This document shows, piece after piece, positions 1 to 12,778 of a stretch of DNA of 64,000 bases. The notes beneath the pieces are model-generated. The model did no database searches and was not told where the DNA came from. It saw nothing but the letters and a program-made list of their open reading frames with translations. Numbering within the stretch: the first letter of the stretch is position 1; the number at the start of each line of letters is the position of its first letter. The translations under genes were made by a program, and so were the position numbers. The stretch is from assembly GCF_022458985.1 (NCBI RefSeq), contig NC_061783.1:4556413-4620412 (forward strand). The letters run 5' to 3'. Source of the DNA: Mugil cephalus. Taxonomy: Eukaryota; Chordata; Actinopteri; Mugiliformes; Mugilidae.

Positions 1-1130
1 AGCCCAATATTTAAGTGTTTCAAACAATAAAAAGGAAATGTACTAAATCTTAAAGTAAAAAAAAAAGAATATGTCAGTAAAAACACACTAAGAACAAATC
101 CCCTCTGTCCACATTTTGAGTTGAGGCCATACAAGTTGCTGGACACTTTACTAACTGTTGTGCAATGTGCAACTCGTGTTTTTAAATGTATTTGTCCACT
201 GTGTAATGACGATTGCCTTTCATTTCAATAAAATATCAGCTGCACTGGAAGACCATTTTGACGTTTTGAGTTTTGATAGGCTTGATGCTTGGTGTCGGTG
301 ACGGAGAACACGCGTGGGCAGAAAATGAGCGAGGCGTAGTAATGTGGGTCACAAAATGATGGAGCTTCACTGCACAAAGCCACTGGAGCAACTCTTTAAA
401 AGCCGAGAAGATCTGAGACGTGGTCTGTACTCTTTCTAAAAGTAAAGAAAGAAAAAAAAGAAACGCTGTGCAGATTGAAATGTTATTTAGAAAGTAGGAC
501 ACTGTTTGTTCGGGTCTATTTTTATCTGCGGATTAATCCTTAGTGTAGTTTCCACAGTGTGGATGTAAAGCAATGGAGCCCTATAGCACATAGATCTGAT
601 ACACACTCAGCACTTGTCCGTAGGAGGAATTAATTGTTGATGTTGGGGTCACCAAGATTTAAGGTCCAGTAGTCTGAAAATGTTAGAATGTATATGTAAC
701 AAGTATAAATGAAAAGAGTCTTTAAGACATGTGACTACACCCTGAAACAGATTCATGTCTTTAAAATTAAAAGTCCTCCTCCTCTGCTGTGCCGGTCAGC
801 CCCTCTCTGAACAGTAGAGGGCAGTGTGTGGGGCTCAGTGGGGACGCAGCGTATCCGGGCTCTGGTGAAGGCCCCCGTAGGACGTTAAGGGGGAGCGACG
901 AGGAGGAGGGCCGCCTCTATTGTCTTTTAATGAGGCCCTTTGATGTGGCCCCGCTGTTTGCTGTTTGTACACCTGGGTCACTGCGCCTGCATTCAGATTG
1001 GCTGTCTGTTGGTGGAAGGGTTTTTTTTTTGGGTGGAGGGGGGGGGACCAGGCATATTCCAGGTAACACTTTCTAGTCAGCTGGTGCTGCTGCCTGGCGT
1101 GGGAAGGCAGTAAAAGCAGCCCGGCCCCCT
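1..1130. other. Non-coding stretch with a possible 3' end of an upstream gene
   Basis: No convincing coding exon is visible. An AATAAA hexamer at 227-232 (+), followed by a GT-rich stretch, looks like a polyadenylation signal and could mark the end of a plus-strand transcript that begins left of the window. From about 780 the DNA becomes GC-richer and includes a G-rich run near 1030-1048. The open frames here are short and lack splice context. Confidence 0.3.
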
Positions 1131-2015
1131 TTGTTTACCCCCCTTCTGCTTTACGGTGCAGCAAGCTTCCCCAGCACCACCTTTTCCTATAGTCCCCCTC
1201 ACCCCCCATCCTCGACCATCCCCAGACTCTACAAGCAGACGCTGGCTGCCTCTCTGGGGTCCCTGGACACCCATAGAGGTAGAGGCAGCCTACCAGGGCT
1301 CACCCTACATCCGTCCAGCAGAGCAGGAAATGACAGTAACCATCCAGCCACTGGAAACCAGGGATGACATGTATGAATCAATGGATCAGAGAGAGCAGGA
1401 GAGCCACAGCAATGACACATTCACCTATAACAAAATACTATACTATATAAAATTTTCTGTCTACAGTGGTATTGGTTGTTTTTTCTGTTTCATTTGTGTG
1501 TACTGCTCATGCTGAAGACGGAATTAAAAAACACAGAAAAGATTTGAAAAGAGAAAGCAAGTGTAACTTAAAAGGAGCAGATATCTTTAAAAATCCAAGA
1601 TTTAGGACTAAACTTATGGAACGTTGTGTTTCTGTTTATGGAACCAAGAAACCAAAGAATCCAATTCAAATTTTACATTTAAAATAACAATTAAAGACAG
1701 CATGTTAAGGAAATATAATGAAACATGTTAGTTTGTGTAGTCATGACAGGCCTGCAGAATTGCATCTTTGGAACTAAAATGGAAACGTAACAGTCAGTGC
1801 TGATTGATACCTATTTTATATTCATTCTATTCTATTATTATCATTTTTTTGCTGCTTATTGTGTTGTTGTTTTTTTAAGTTAAGTTCTTTGTAATTGATT
1901 CTTGGGGCAGATTGTAAAAGACTATTCTTGTCTCTGCTCCCTTTCATTCAGATTGTGGAATGTTTGTGTCTACATTGAATTGTTTTTGTTATAATCAATG
2001 AATGAAATAAAACTA
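1131..2015 (+). other. Possible terminal exon of an unidentified plus-strand transcript
   Basis: An open frame runs over 1156-1515, a second frame runs over 1466-1687, and an AATAAA signal at 2006-2011 is followed by an A-run. Together these resemble the last exon and 3' end of a plus-strand gene. The frame at 1466 opens on GTG rather than ATG and is preceded by a CTACAG that could be a splice acceptor. Its translation starts hydrophobic and becomes lysine-rich. I recognise no domain or family, and chance open frames remain quite possible. Confidence 0.2.
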
Positions 2016-2579
2016 CACTAAAAAAAAAATATGTGTAACACTGACATGTGTTAAATGTGTGATGTGAAATTCCACTCAAATTTACAGCATCGCAATCAGA
2101 AACAGTACCTCAAAACTGGAGCTCAGAGTAGGAATGCTCTTCCTGTTTTCTGAAACTACTACACTTATTATAGTGAAACAGATGCAAATACCAAAAAGTG
2201 GTAATATATATGATCTTTAACAGGCACAAACTGTGTTTTCAAACTACAGTTTAGTAGAGTTTGAGTAAGGTCCCTGATATGTCAGCCTATGTTTGACTGT
2301 TCTAACCAACAGTTTTTTTTTCCAATGTTAAACATAAATTAATGAATATATGAAAAAATATCTCGTGGTTCTTGGTGAAGAGTCACAAGTTCAGACGCCG
2401 TGACGACTCTATGCATACCCTAACACGTAGAAGTGACACCTGTAGTAAGTGGGGATATACCTTTGATGCACTAAACTTGCTTTTTGTCACTTTACTCATT
2501 CCATTTCTTTCTGCATGCACCATATCTTCTGCCCAACATCCAACAGCATTGTCTCTGGAATCTCCCGGCTGCCTATATA

Positions 2580-2600
2580 GCTGCTGCTGCTGCTGCTGCT
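2580..2600. repeat. CTG trinucleotide repeat
   Basis: About seven uninterrupted CTG/GCT units in non-coding DNA. It is encoded as poly-Cys or poly-Leu only in chance open frames. Confidence 0.85.
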
Positions 2601-4458
2601 ATCCCACACGTTATTGCTCGGTAAGATGCAGATAGCTCATTGCTGATGCATCGGAAGGCGACGCCGTGGTGTGTGAACATCTCATTTTAATTGTGCATTT
2701 ATAGAGAGAGGAAGTGTCGGCAGAGGAAGAGGGTGATGAGCTCCGAGGTCACACGTCCCCTGACTCTGGGTAAATAATGTTCCTGGCTTGCACCTATCAT
2801 TAATCCTCTGTCTTTAACACTTACTGTTTGTCGGTGGAAACCGGCCTCGCTCCTTTTGATCTCCCCCCTCTGCCCATTCAGCCCGCTCACTAAAAAACTC
2901 CCAGCAGGCCTGAGCAGAGAAAGAAAGAGAGAAAGAGACAGAGAGAGAGCGCCCTATAGCTGAGAGGGAGGCTATAAAATCCCTAGCAGACAGAGGGGCC
3001 CGGTTCAGATGATCCACCCCGAAAGCTATGATTAATATCTGCTAATATTTGCTAATGTCTTTCGCAGTTTTCCAGCGCAGGCAGGTGAAGCCGACCCCTC
3101 TTCGCGTCAGAGAGGGAGATAGGCTGAAGTGTGATCTCACTCCGCGGGGTCTGCTGTCAATATGTGTGTGTGGGTGCATGTGCACACAGCTGGGGGCTGC
3201 GGCCAGGAGATTTAACTGTGTTTTCTAACACACTGGTGTGTGCTGACCTCAGCTGCTCATATTTACATCACCAATCGCAGAGGAAAAAACACAAAGAGGA
3301 AATAGGCAAAAACAAAAAAAAAAAAGTCAGCCTGAAATACAACTTCTCCCTCTGCAGGCACGATGAGTCATAAATAAAACAGATTGTTTTTCTGCGCTTA
3401 TTTGTGCGTGTATGGACGTATTGACTTATATAACTACATAAATCAACATTTATTGGCGGTGCTGAGCTGCTCTACCCTAGAAATACCAGTCAATGTGAGG
3501 AGGGGGATCACTGGAAGAGAATAAAGGAGGACCGTGAATCATGAATTTTGTTCCCAGATTAGATAAATCATCAAGCGATGGAACATCTGTTGCTTCAGTA
3601 CAGAAGTAGAAAACATAAGAGGATTAAATGAGATCACAGTTTTACATCGTTGCAAAATACACTCTCTGGCTTTATTCAGAGAGTTCCCCAAATCACACAT
3701 TCGACACACGCCTCTGAGAACCGTGCAGTGAGAGCTGCTTCCCAGATAAATCAGGACATTTACTTTGCATTCTCAACCACACCATGTTGTTACTGATAAA
3801 GGCTGCAGAGCATAGACTGGATCTGGGTGTGTTCCTTCCTTCCTTGATGTTTTGTCATATTACGCATATGATGCACTTCTTCACATGCACACAGTTAAAA
3901 GCAGATTTCAGTAGATGACAAGGAGGTTTAACAAAGGATAAAATAATGAAATATAACATACGTACATTCTTTGCACTGATTAACACTTATACGTGTGCTT
4001 AAACATACATACCATGCTGTTAGTGAAACGAAACAATACAAAGAATAAGACACAGGCAGAAAACAGACACACACTGTATGTCGTTGGATACCCCCAATGA
4101 CAGGGACCAAGTGTCAGTTTCCATATTGTTAGCCTAACAGCTTAATTACCAAACAATAGTTTGTTTTCCTGTTTTACAAAAATATGACTTAGGCAATTAT
4201 GCTTATTAGGCTAACGATATTTCTATGTAGCTGTCAGTACCAACCAGTCAGTACTCAAGAGCAGACAAAAAAAAAGAAAAAAGAATTGAATAGCAATCAT
4301 TTTAGACTTTAATTTTTAATTTTGGGAACAATTAATGAAAAAATCACATTCGGCAGCTTCCTGAACAAATTAAACAGTTGGGTAAATACAGTGTCAGACT
4401 TATTCATCAAGAGGTTTTTCTTTGTGTTTATTACTTGACACAGGAAAATGTGAAACAT

Positions 4459-4522
4459 AACAAATGAGTAAAATATCAGGATTAGTTCACAACAAATGAG
4501 TAAAATATCAGGATTAGTTCAC
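4459..4522. repeat. Exact 32-bp tandem duplication
   Basis: Two adjacent identical copies of a 32-bp unit containing AAATGAGTAAAATATCAGG; the second starts at about 4491. The lack of divergence suggests a recent replication-slippage event. Confidence 0.85.
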
Positions 4523-5684
4523 TGTCTCACTTCCAGGTGTCACTGGAGGCGAGTGGACGCTGGGCTGTTCCACTACATTTTAAATACCCTACCTACCTGC
4601 ATAAATGTGACAGCTTGCTCCTACTGGATGTTAGTGTCCCACTTTGGTGTCCCACCTGTGTAGTGAGAATGTTTCAGCCTACATTCAGTGACTGATTCAT
4701 TTTATTTTAATTATTCAGTGTCTGCCATAGACGGTGAAAATCTCAACAAAATGTTGTCTTAATGGGTGAAATGAACTTTTCCAAGAAAAATTATGTAACC
4801 CTAAAACTAGAAAAACTACTGCTTAGATTAAGCATTTATAGTTTTACATACCCAGCAAATAGTAACAATTTTAAGTTAAAAATGATAAACTTTTGCTCAA
4901 TTCAGAGTTCATGTCTTAAACTGTAGCTGCAGGGCTCTTCAAATCTTGAACTAAAATATAAATTGTTTAACACCTGATTAAAGTTAGTTTGTCTGGAGAA
5001 GAAATGTTGCTATTTACAAGGCAACAAATAGATATTAGTGAAAAAAAAGCAAAATCTAATTTTTGGAAGATCTAGTCTCACTTAAGGATAATTTATAGTA
5101 ACGTGCCATGTTGAGGCCGTAGCTATGTACCCTACGCAGCAATGTGGCCTGTACCAGCTGTGACTGGTAACAAATAACAAAATGCATCTGGTGCTTTACA
5201 GCTTTATTTATCTCTGGTAAGAGAAAAATATATAAATAAGGTGTTTCATACTTTTGTATGGGACTTCTGAAATGTTAGAGTTGCATTATTTAACACAGTA
5301 TGACCTTCAGATTTACATGAATTCTCTCGGTTCATTTGATGTTCAGACATCAAGCTCGATGCTCACGTGACTCACTGTCCTCTTCGTGGTCTTCTCAGCA
5401 CTTCTCCTTCTCCAGAACTGGCTGGGCCAGTCCCTGTAGTGTCAAAGCTGAGCCTCCAATCATTAGCATGCCAAAGGTCCCAAGGTCTACTGTAGGGCAC
5501 CTAGATGAGGGCCGGCAGGGGCCAAGGGGGAAGGGGGGTGGGCAATTACTGTCCCCACTAATTCTTTTTATCCCTTTCAAAGGGACGGGTGATTAGAAGA
5601 GGAAAGTTTAGATTTCCTGAACTTGAAGTGGAAACGCAAACGTGACAGACGAAGCTCAGGGCTCAATCCACATCAGGGAGGGCT

Positions 5685-5685
<1 letters not shown>

Positions 5686-5755
<70 letters not shown>
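5686..5755. repeat. (TG)n microsatellite
   Basis: A pure dinucleotide GT/TG run of about 70 bp, the longest microsatellite in the window. Confidence 0.95.
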
Positions 5756-5758
<3 letters not shown>

Positions 5759-5996
5759 TCTGTGGGTGGGTGGATGGGGAAACTCTTTACTGATATGAAA
5801 TGTAAGGCTGGCGCTTGTTTAACTTAAAGGTGCTCACCATCTAGACTATGCTGCAATTAAAATCATATACATTCAAACAAATGAACATGTGTATTCAGTT
5901 ACATGGGGTTACATATTTCAAACTGCAGGAACATTTAGAGAAAAAAACAAGAAAAGTTGAGTACTCTCAAACATTTTCTCTGCTAGTTTTATTTGT

Positions 5997-6460
5997 ATCG
6001 TATCATACTGTAATGTAACGTATCGTGTCATAATGTTTTGTACTACAAAATAACAAAGCATATTGTATCATACTGTACCATATTATACCATAGTGTGTCA
6101 TGTCAAAATGTAGTGTATCATAATGTAATGTATTGTATCATACCGTATCATATCACTTCGCATTGTATCGTATTATACCGCACTGTATCGTATCATATCG
6201 TGTCATATCGCATCGTGTTGTGTCGTATCATACCGTACCGTATCATAATGTATTGTATCATGACATAACATATTGTAACATATCGTTTAATGTCATAATA
6301 TTGTAAAATAATGCAATGTATCACATCATACAGTATCGTATCTTATCATAATGTATTGTATCATGACATATCATAACATATCATTTAATTTCATAATGTA
6401 TTGTATCATGACATATCATAACATATCGTTTAATGTCATAATGTATTGTATCAGAAAATA
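5997..6460. repeat. Degenerate TATCR/TAATG minisatellite
   Basis: About 460 bp built from variants of short units such as TATCG, TATCAT and AATGT. In its right part (about 6345-6455) a higher-order unit of about 45 bp is visible, with near-identical copies containing GTATTGTATCATGACATATC. The left part is more diverged, which suggests expansion from the right. Confidence 0.85.
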
Positions 6461-9439
6461 AGTGTGGTTACACTGACAGGTTCTGTATGCCAACCTGCAG
6501 TGTACCATGTGCGTCTGGTTTGTGAACTGATATTGGTCAAAAATTGAGTGTTGACCAATGGTCACTTTTCACCCCAAATGAGCCATCTTGGCTTTATAGT
6601 GTCAGTTCACATTGGCTCAGTAGATTAGCCAGTCAAGCCAGTGCTATTGCACAACTTGCCTTGTTTGACACTACCCTGCCCAAATCAGCACACTACACAC
6701 CTACACAGTGTACACAGTGGACTATATGGAAGCGTACTAACTCAAGTATGCAATTTAAGACAATGTTTGATTTTAAATGAATAATTTGACTACTTCCTCT
6801 ACTCCTGTCTTTGAAGAATCAACCTAGCAAATAAGTCCTGAGCAGACAGAAGTATTTCAGAGAAAAAAAGGAATAATAAGAAGAACTCCTATTTCAATAT
6901 TATGTTAGATTATTCATCACTGGACTGTATTATGTTTCATATCAGAAATTTGATCATGTCTCACAAATTATTATTATTTTTATACCAGTAACCACCGTAT
7001 GTCGTAAAAAAAAGTTTGTATGTGTGTGTGACAGAGAGAGATTGTGTGTTCTTTCTTCCCAGGCCTGACTCATCCACCTCTCTATGTTTACTTCTTTGGG
7101 CCAGCGAAGTTCTCTGGAAAATATGCATCATTATAACTGTCTCTTTGTGAAGCACCAGCCCTCTGCAATATTTCTCACCTAGGTGTGTGTGTGCTGATGC
7201 CAGAGCAGGGCCCGCGTCGGTTAACTCTCGGCTCTCCGGACGGCAGCGGGGAGAGTGTGTTTGTATACGTGTGTGCGTATATGGGGGAGAAAAGCTGTGG
7301 GAAACCTCGGGTGGCTTTTCAAGCAAACTTCATATCTCGGAGCAGACATTCGCTCACCGTGTGGGATGAAGGCGCTCCTCCTTCACCTCACTTTGGACTT
7401 TGCCTGTCGGTCAGGCTGTGAGGATGTTTTGTGTTGTTTTGTGCTTTAATCCCTCTCACCACCGCAACACACAGCGGAGGAGAGTGTTGCAGCGACAGCA
7501 GACTCTCTCCTGACTTATCAAACAACCAGGACCGCCATATTAATTCTCGATTTGTCGTTTTGAGGCCGCTTCCTGTTGTGTGTCTGTGCCTGTCGGGGGT
7601 TAGCAGAGCCTGAAGGCCCGGTCGGCGGGGGTTAGATTCTGTATGCAGCCGCTTTTTAACACTCTCTGTCTCTCTCTCTCTCTCGCTCTGTCTCTCTCAG
7701 GCCTCAGAAATAAAAAGGAAGAGGCCGCTGAATGATACGGGATGGAAAGGTGTGAGAGAACCCCTTTACATTTATGGCCTCTGTAGAACTGGAGGAAGTG
7801 GTGTAGTAAAGTGGAGTCGCGCTCCAAAGCCCTCACTCAATTCCAAGTACATCACAGACAGTGGATTCAGAGGCGACGGGAAAACAAAACAAAACAAGAA
7901 TCCTCAGAAGTCAAGCATGAAAACCTTTGTCTGGATCAGCTGAGATAATCTGTACATGCTCAATACTGTACTCCAGGTGGCTGCTTAGTAGCAGATAAAT
8001 ATTAATACGTGAAACATAGCAGCATTGTTCCTTGTTTGCTGACACATTATATATAACATTACTGTAATAAATATATATATATATAATTTTATTTTACTAC
8101 ATGTTACTCGGATGACTTTTTGCATAGACAGCCTTTAAAGCTGTTTGTACATTTGAATTCATAACTACAGGTTTTAAAACTCAAAGTTAAAATCTAGAGT
8201 AAAATCACTTTTATTTGAACATAGTAAACTGAACAGCAGCAGTGGTGGTAAATGTTTTCTGATTCATTTTTATCCATCGGAAAGTTACTATGTTATGTAT
8301 GTGAGTAAAACAGCAATAAAAGGTAACGGCTCATTGCTATGTGCTGTATATTATACGTGGTATAATGCTATTGTAATATTAATATGTTACAAAGGTTGAT
8401 TTAAAACAAAAAATCTTAATCTGCAATAACTTAGATAGATTTTCTGATCTCCAAGGAAAATTGCTTAGCCAAAAGTAGCTCAGCTGCACATAAAATAAAA
8501 CTAGAACTTGAAAATAGGTGTAACACAGTAGAGAAATAAAATAAAATGAAAATGAAAATAATTTAATTATTGCAAGTATTTGCTTTATTGTTTTACGTTC
8601 TTTAATTTCACGTATGCGTTGTTTTATGTGGCACATCTCTTGCATCTTTTTCTACTGCGCATCTTAGTGTAATTATTTTCAAGAAGTGTCAAATATTTGA
8701 GAGTATGTAAGTGTTAAATGTGTATGGAGTATCCCCAGATGGGCAAGACTGGGAAAAGCCCTCTGATAAAAAATGTTTCCTTCCAGATGCTAAAGGGGCT
8801 AAAGGAACACGCATCAAATGTTCTATATGTAAAACGAGCGGTCCATTTTAACGTCATGAGACATTACAAGAAATCGTATTCATTTAGCCCAAGTTATGCT
8901 GAGAGCTGAGGATTATTCTGAGCCTAAATTCAGAGGCAGCAATAAACAGGATCAGATTGGAGGTGGCCATAAAAAAGGAACTGTTAAATGTTCAGTATTT
9001 CCTCTTCACTCTGCTGGATCTGAATTAAAAAAATAATTTAAAAAAATGGTCGTACTAAAGGACAGCTTTGTAAATGGAAGAGAATGAAAATAGGTCACAT
9101 TCATTGCTAATATTCTCACTACACTAGTTAAGTTCAGTAGTTTCTCTCTCATCATGTATCAGACCACTTGATTTTATTTTGACAAGCACTATTTCCACTT
9201 GCTGACCTGAAATCTAGTAAAAGTAAAATTAAACGTTTCACCGTTTCAGAAAAGAATAATTTTATTTAAACAGCAAAGTCGTCCTCCACCTGGTTCAAAT
9301 ATTTAATATCAGAGCCTCAGAGGGAGGCAGGCCCATTATGTAAATCCAGGCATCACTCTTCGGCCCTCCACACTTTTGCACCACAGCAGCACAGAGCCTC
9401 CCCTAATGGCCCTTATTCAGTAAACACAAGTCCTCGGCC

Positions 9440-9560
9440 ATGTGGATTTGAGACAACAAAAGATTAGCGCTATTTGCAAATATACAACTGAGTTCAAAGG
9501 CACAGCTCTCTTCCCTTGCTTCCCTTCTTTTGTTTGCACACACGGCTTTGAATGTCTCTC
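9440..9560 (+). promoter_or_regulatory. Candidate tbxta upstream enhancer (TCF/LEF and octamer-like sites)
   Basis: About 470-570 bp upstream of the brachyury start codon. An octamer-like ATTTGCAAAT lies near 9471-9481. Two TCF/LEF-type sites are present: TTCAAAGG at 9493-9500 (reverse of CCTTTGAA) and CTTTGAA at 9546-9552. Brachyury is an established direct Wnt/beta-catenin target through promoter-proximal TCF sites, so the placement is sensible. Activity of these particular sites is inferred. Confidence 0.35.
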
Positions 9561-9860
9561 GCAACAGACTGGGATTAAAAGTGAGATTTTTAGGCATCAA
9601 AATATGAATCTAAAAACTTTTCTCAAGCAGCCCTTTAAATTGCAGAGTCATTTTTGTAAAAACTGGGGGAAATGTATGTTTTTAAAGAGGGCGTTGTTTC
9701 ATTAAAGTACTGCTGAAAGTAAATCTATATTTAAAGTTAAGTTTATTTTGAAAAAAAAATAAAAATAAATAAATCTAGAAATCTGCAACAATCAGTTTGT
9801 AGTTTGTAGAAGTTTAGTCTGAAGTGGAAGGCGGTGTCTGAAGCCGGTCAAAAAAAGGCG

Positions 9861-9867
9861 AGGTGTG
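9861..9867 (+). promoter_or_regulatory. T-box half-site in the tbxta promoter
   Basis: AGGTGTG matches the T-box half-site and lies about 160 bp upstream of the brachyury start codon. Brachyury binds such half-sites, so autoregulation is possible. A 7-mer occurs often by chance. Confidence 0.3.
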
Positions 9868-10023
9868 CGCGCACAGGCCACGCCCCACATCCCCAGGAGG
9901 TCCCTGGGGGCCCTTAAATGAGGAGGCATCAGTGTAAAGAACCCAGCATCCACTCGGGCCTGTCTCAGAGTCAGTGAGGTACATCGTCTCGGATTTAGGC
10001 CCATCAGCCCACAGCTCGGAAAT

Positions 10024-12419
10024 ATGACTTCTTCCAACCCCGACCAGCGCCTGGAGCATCTCCTCAGCGCCGTGGAGAGCGAGTTCCAGAAGGGCAGCGA
10101 AAAGGGAGACGCGTCCGAGAGGGATATTAAACTGACGCTGGATGATGCAGACTTATGGAACAAGTTTAAAGAGTTAACCAACGAGATGATCGTCACCAAG
10201 ACTGGACGGTAGGTCAAATGCATCAGACTGCGGACTGGCTGATTGTGGACTTCTTTGCGCAATTGCGCGGCTAATTTTACGAACGGGGTTCGTGAAGCCT
10301 CTGAGTTTGTTTATGTAACACAGTTCAATCAAACGTTTAAAGCATTTTGGAACTTGACATAAAATATAGTGAGACGAGAGCTCTGTCAAACGCGCTGCCT
10401 CTGAGGCCTCAGAGGCCCTGTGAGCTTTAGAACATCGCCAAAGAATGTAATTTCTGTGTTAATCTAGCATAGAATGTGTTGGTTAAATTCCCAAACGCCT
10501 TAATAATTTACGAAAAATTCCATCCTTGTTTTCTAGGAGGATGTTTCCGGTTCTGAGGGCCAGCGTCTCTGGCTTAGACCCGAACGCCATGTACTCGGTG
10601 CTGCTGGATTTCGTCGCCGCGGACAACAACCGCTGGAAATACGTAAACGGAGAATGGGTCCCCGGTGGCAAACCGGAGCCCCAGAGCCCCAGCTGCGTCT
10701 ACATCCATCCGGACTCCCCCAACTTTGGAGCGCACTGGATGAAAGCGCCCGTCTCCTTCAGCAAAGTCAAACTCTCCAATAAACTCAACGGCGGCGGACA
10801 GGTGAGAAGAGCGTTAGATGCGCGCAGTTATTGTAAAAGGAAATTAAGTTAATTATCAAGATAAAAAAAAAAGATTTAAAAAAGATTTTAATATTATAAC
10901 AATAAGGTCAACAGACTATTTATTATGGATGGCAAAATTGTAAGATCCCCATTGGGGAAATTCAAATTTATTCGTGTGAATTTTTATGAAGAAAGATGGC
11001 TTTCACCTGGTACCACCATGTTTATGTCACCTAATAGGAGACGAGACAACTGGATTTGACATGTAAAGACAAACGTTAACTGGAATGTTTCCACAGATCA
11101 TGCTGAACTCTCTGCACAAATATGAGCCAAGGATACACATCGTGAAGGTCGGAGGCATCCAGAAGATGATCAGTAGCCAGTCTTTCCCTGAGACACAGTT
11201 CATCGCCGTCACCGCATACCAGAACGAAGAGGTTGGTATCCTCACAGTGAAGCCTCATCACAGACGACAGTTTGAAAGTTGACCCGAAACAACTAATGAC
11301 CCCTGTCCCTTTCCACAGATCACTGCTCTGAAGATAAAGCACAATCCCTTTGCTAAAGCCTTCCTGGACGCCAAAGAAAGGTACAGGCCCAAGCCTCAAC
11401 TCACTGTTCAAATTTACAGGTTAGTATTTTGCCACTGTAGAATCTAATGTTGAGTGTTTTCTGATTGCAGGAGTGACCACAAAGACGTCCCCGATCACTC
11501 TGCAGACAGTCAACAGTCTGGCTACTCTCAACGTGAGTATTAAAAATACATATATTTTAAGTAGACAGCAGAGATGCGTCTACCAGATCCCACCTATCAC
11601 CTGCCAAAAGTCAAAACCTTGTCATTCCTCATGTATCTTTACAAAGCTGTACATGCTTTCTCCCACAGTCGGAGGTTGGTTCCTCCCGGGCCAGAGTCCC
11701 ATCTGCCCCAGCAGCAGCCCCCCTCAGTTCAGCGGCACGGCCGGCCACTCCTCCGGCTCCTACTGCGAGCGCTACTCCAGCCTGAGGAGCCACAGGGCGG
11801 CCCCGTACCCCAGTCACTACCCCCACCGCACCTCCAGCACGAGTAAGACCCGACTCCGTTCGTGTGTACTGAACTTTCGATGAAGCAGAAAAGGGAGGAT
11901 TGGTGTTAATCTGTGGGCTTTGCCTCATTTGCAGACAACTACATGGACAACACCTCGGGGACTCTTCCCACGCACGACAGCTGGTCCGCTCTTCAGATCC
12001 CCAACTCCACAGGCATGGGAACTCTGTCCCACACCACCAACTCCACGTCTAACTCTAGGTGAGCCTCTTAACTGTGTTTTGAATTTCTGCACTCTTTTCT
12101 TTGCTGGAGAAGCATTTTATAAATGAATCCCACCAACCCTTCTCTCCCTCTCGTCTACAGTCAGTACCCCAGCCTCTGGTCAGTAGCTGGCACCACCCTC
12201 ACCCCTTCGGGCTCGGCCTCGGGCTCCATACCCGGAGGCCTGACCTCCCAGTTCCTGAGGGGCTCTTCCTACACGGGCCTCACCTCCTCGCTGCCAGTCT
12301 CCTCGCCCTCCTCCATGTACGACCCCAGCCTGAGCGAGGTCGGGGTCGGGGATGCCCAGTTTGAGAGCTCCATCGCCAGGCTCACCGCTTCCTGGGCGCC
12401 CGTAGCTCAGAGCTACTGA
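10024..12419 (+). CDS. tbxta: Brachyury / T-box transcription factor T
   Basis: Encodes the T-box DNA-binding transcription factor that specifies mesoderm and notochord and acts in the nucleus. Eight exons join in phase: 10024-10208, 10537-10801, 11097-11231, 11319-11380, 11471-11532, 11669-11842, 11935-12058 and 12161-12419, giving 421 aa, close to the 423 aa I recall for zebrafish Ntl. The T-box spans roughly residues 40-220, including the stretch ending [15 protein letters not shown] across the exon 2-3 junction. The C-terminal half is rich in Ser, Thr, Pro and Tyr, as in brachyury activation domains, and ends in WAPVAQSY. The ATG at 10024 is the only one that gives the family N-terminus ([19 protein letters not shown]). 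The donor after exon 3 is GTTGGT, a weak site. Symbol tbxta rather than the tbxtb paralogue is my best guess; the family call is certain. Confidence 0.96.
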
Positions 12420-12778
12420 GTGGCCCGAAGAGTTGACTCTGCCGGCCGGTCGTCCTCTCCAGGAGCAGGATTAAACGCACGTCCTGGAGAAGATGTTTGT
12501 GAAAGTAAAATAGAGTATCGATTCCACAGTTTGGGGAGAAAAAAAGACAAAAGAACTTGAAAGACAATCCACCTCTCTACAGTGATAAGCCTTAAAATAG
12601 CCTCATAGTCAGAATCTTCGCTCTTAGTAAATTCCAGCAGGATCATTAAAAACAACTGGTTTTATTACCTTTCTGATTCTACACAACTCATTGACACTGA
12701 ACGTTATTTTTACTCGTAACATTAGAAGAAGAAAAAAGGTTCTGCTAACATAAATGTGTTATATAAATGTGTACATAG

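Larger units (their letters stand above)
2016..9700. other. Long non-coding region upstream of tbxta
   Basis: I see no coding gene in these 7.7 kb. The region holds simple repeats (listed separately), a GC-richer block near 7150-7750 with CpGs and a pyrimidine tract ending in CAG at 7700, and a TATA-like TATAAAA at 2973-2979 within a moderately GC-rich block at 2640-3130. It probably carries regulatory DNA of brachyury or of the gene to the left, but nothing in the sequence proves this. Confidence 0.5.

Noticed and set aside
1466-1687. Small secreted protein with a signal-peptide-like start
   Set aside because: The frame opens on GTG, not ATG, and there is no supporting upstream exon or family; the hydrophobic start may be chance.
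9792-10262. 156-codon minus-strand open frame over the start of brachyury
   Set aside because: It is antisense to tbxta exon 1 and its promoter; it has no splice or family support and is explained by the GC-rich coding strand.
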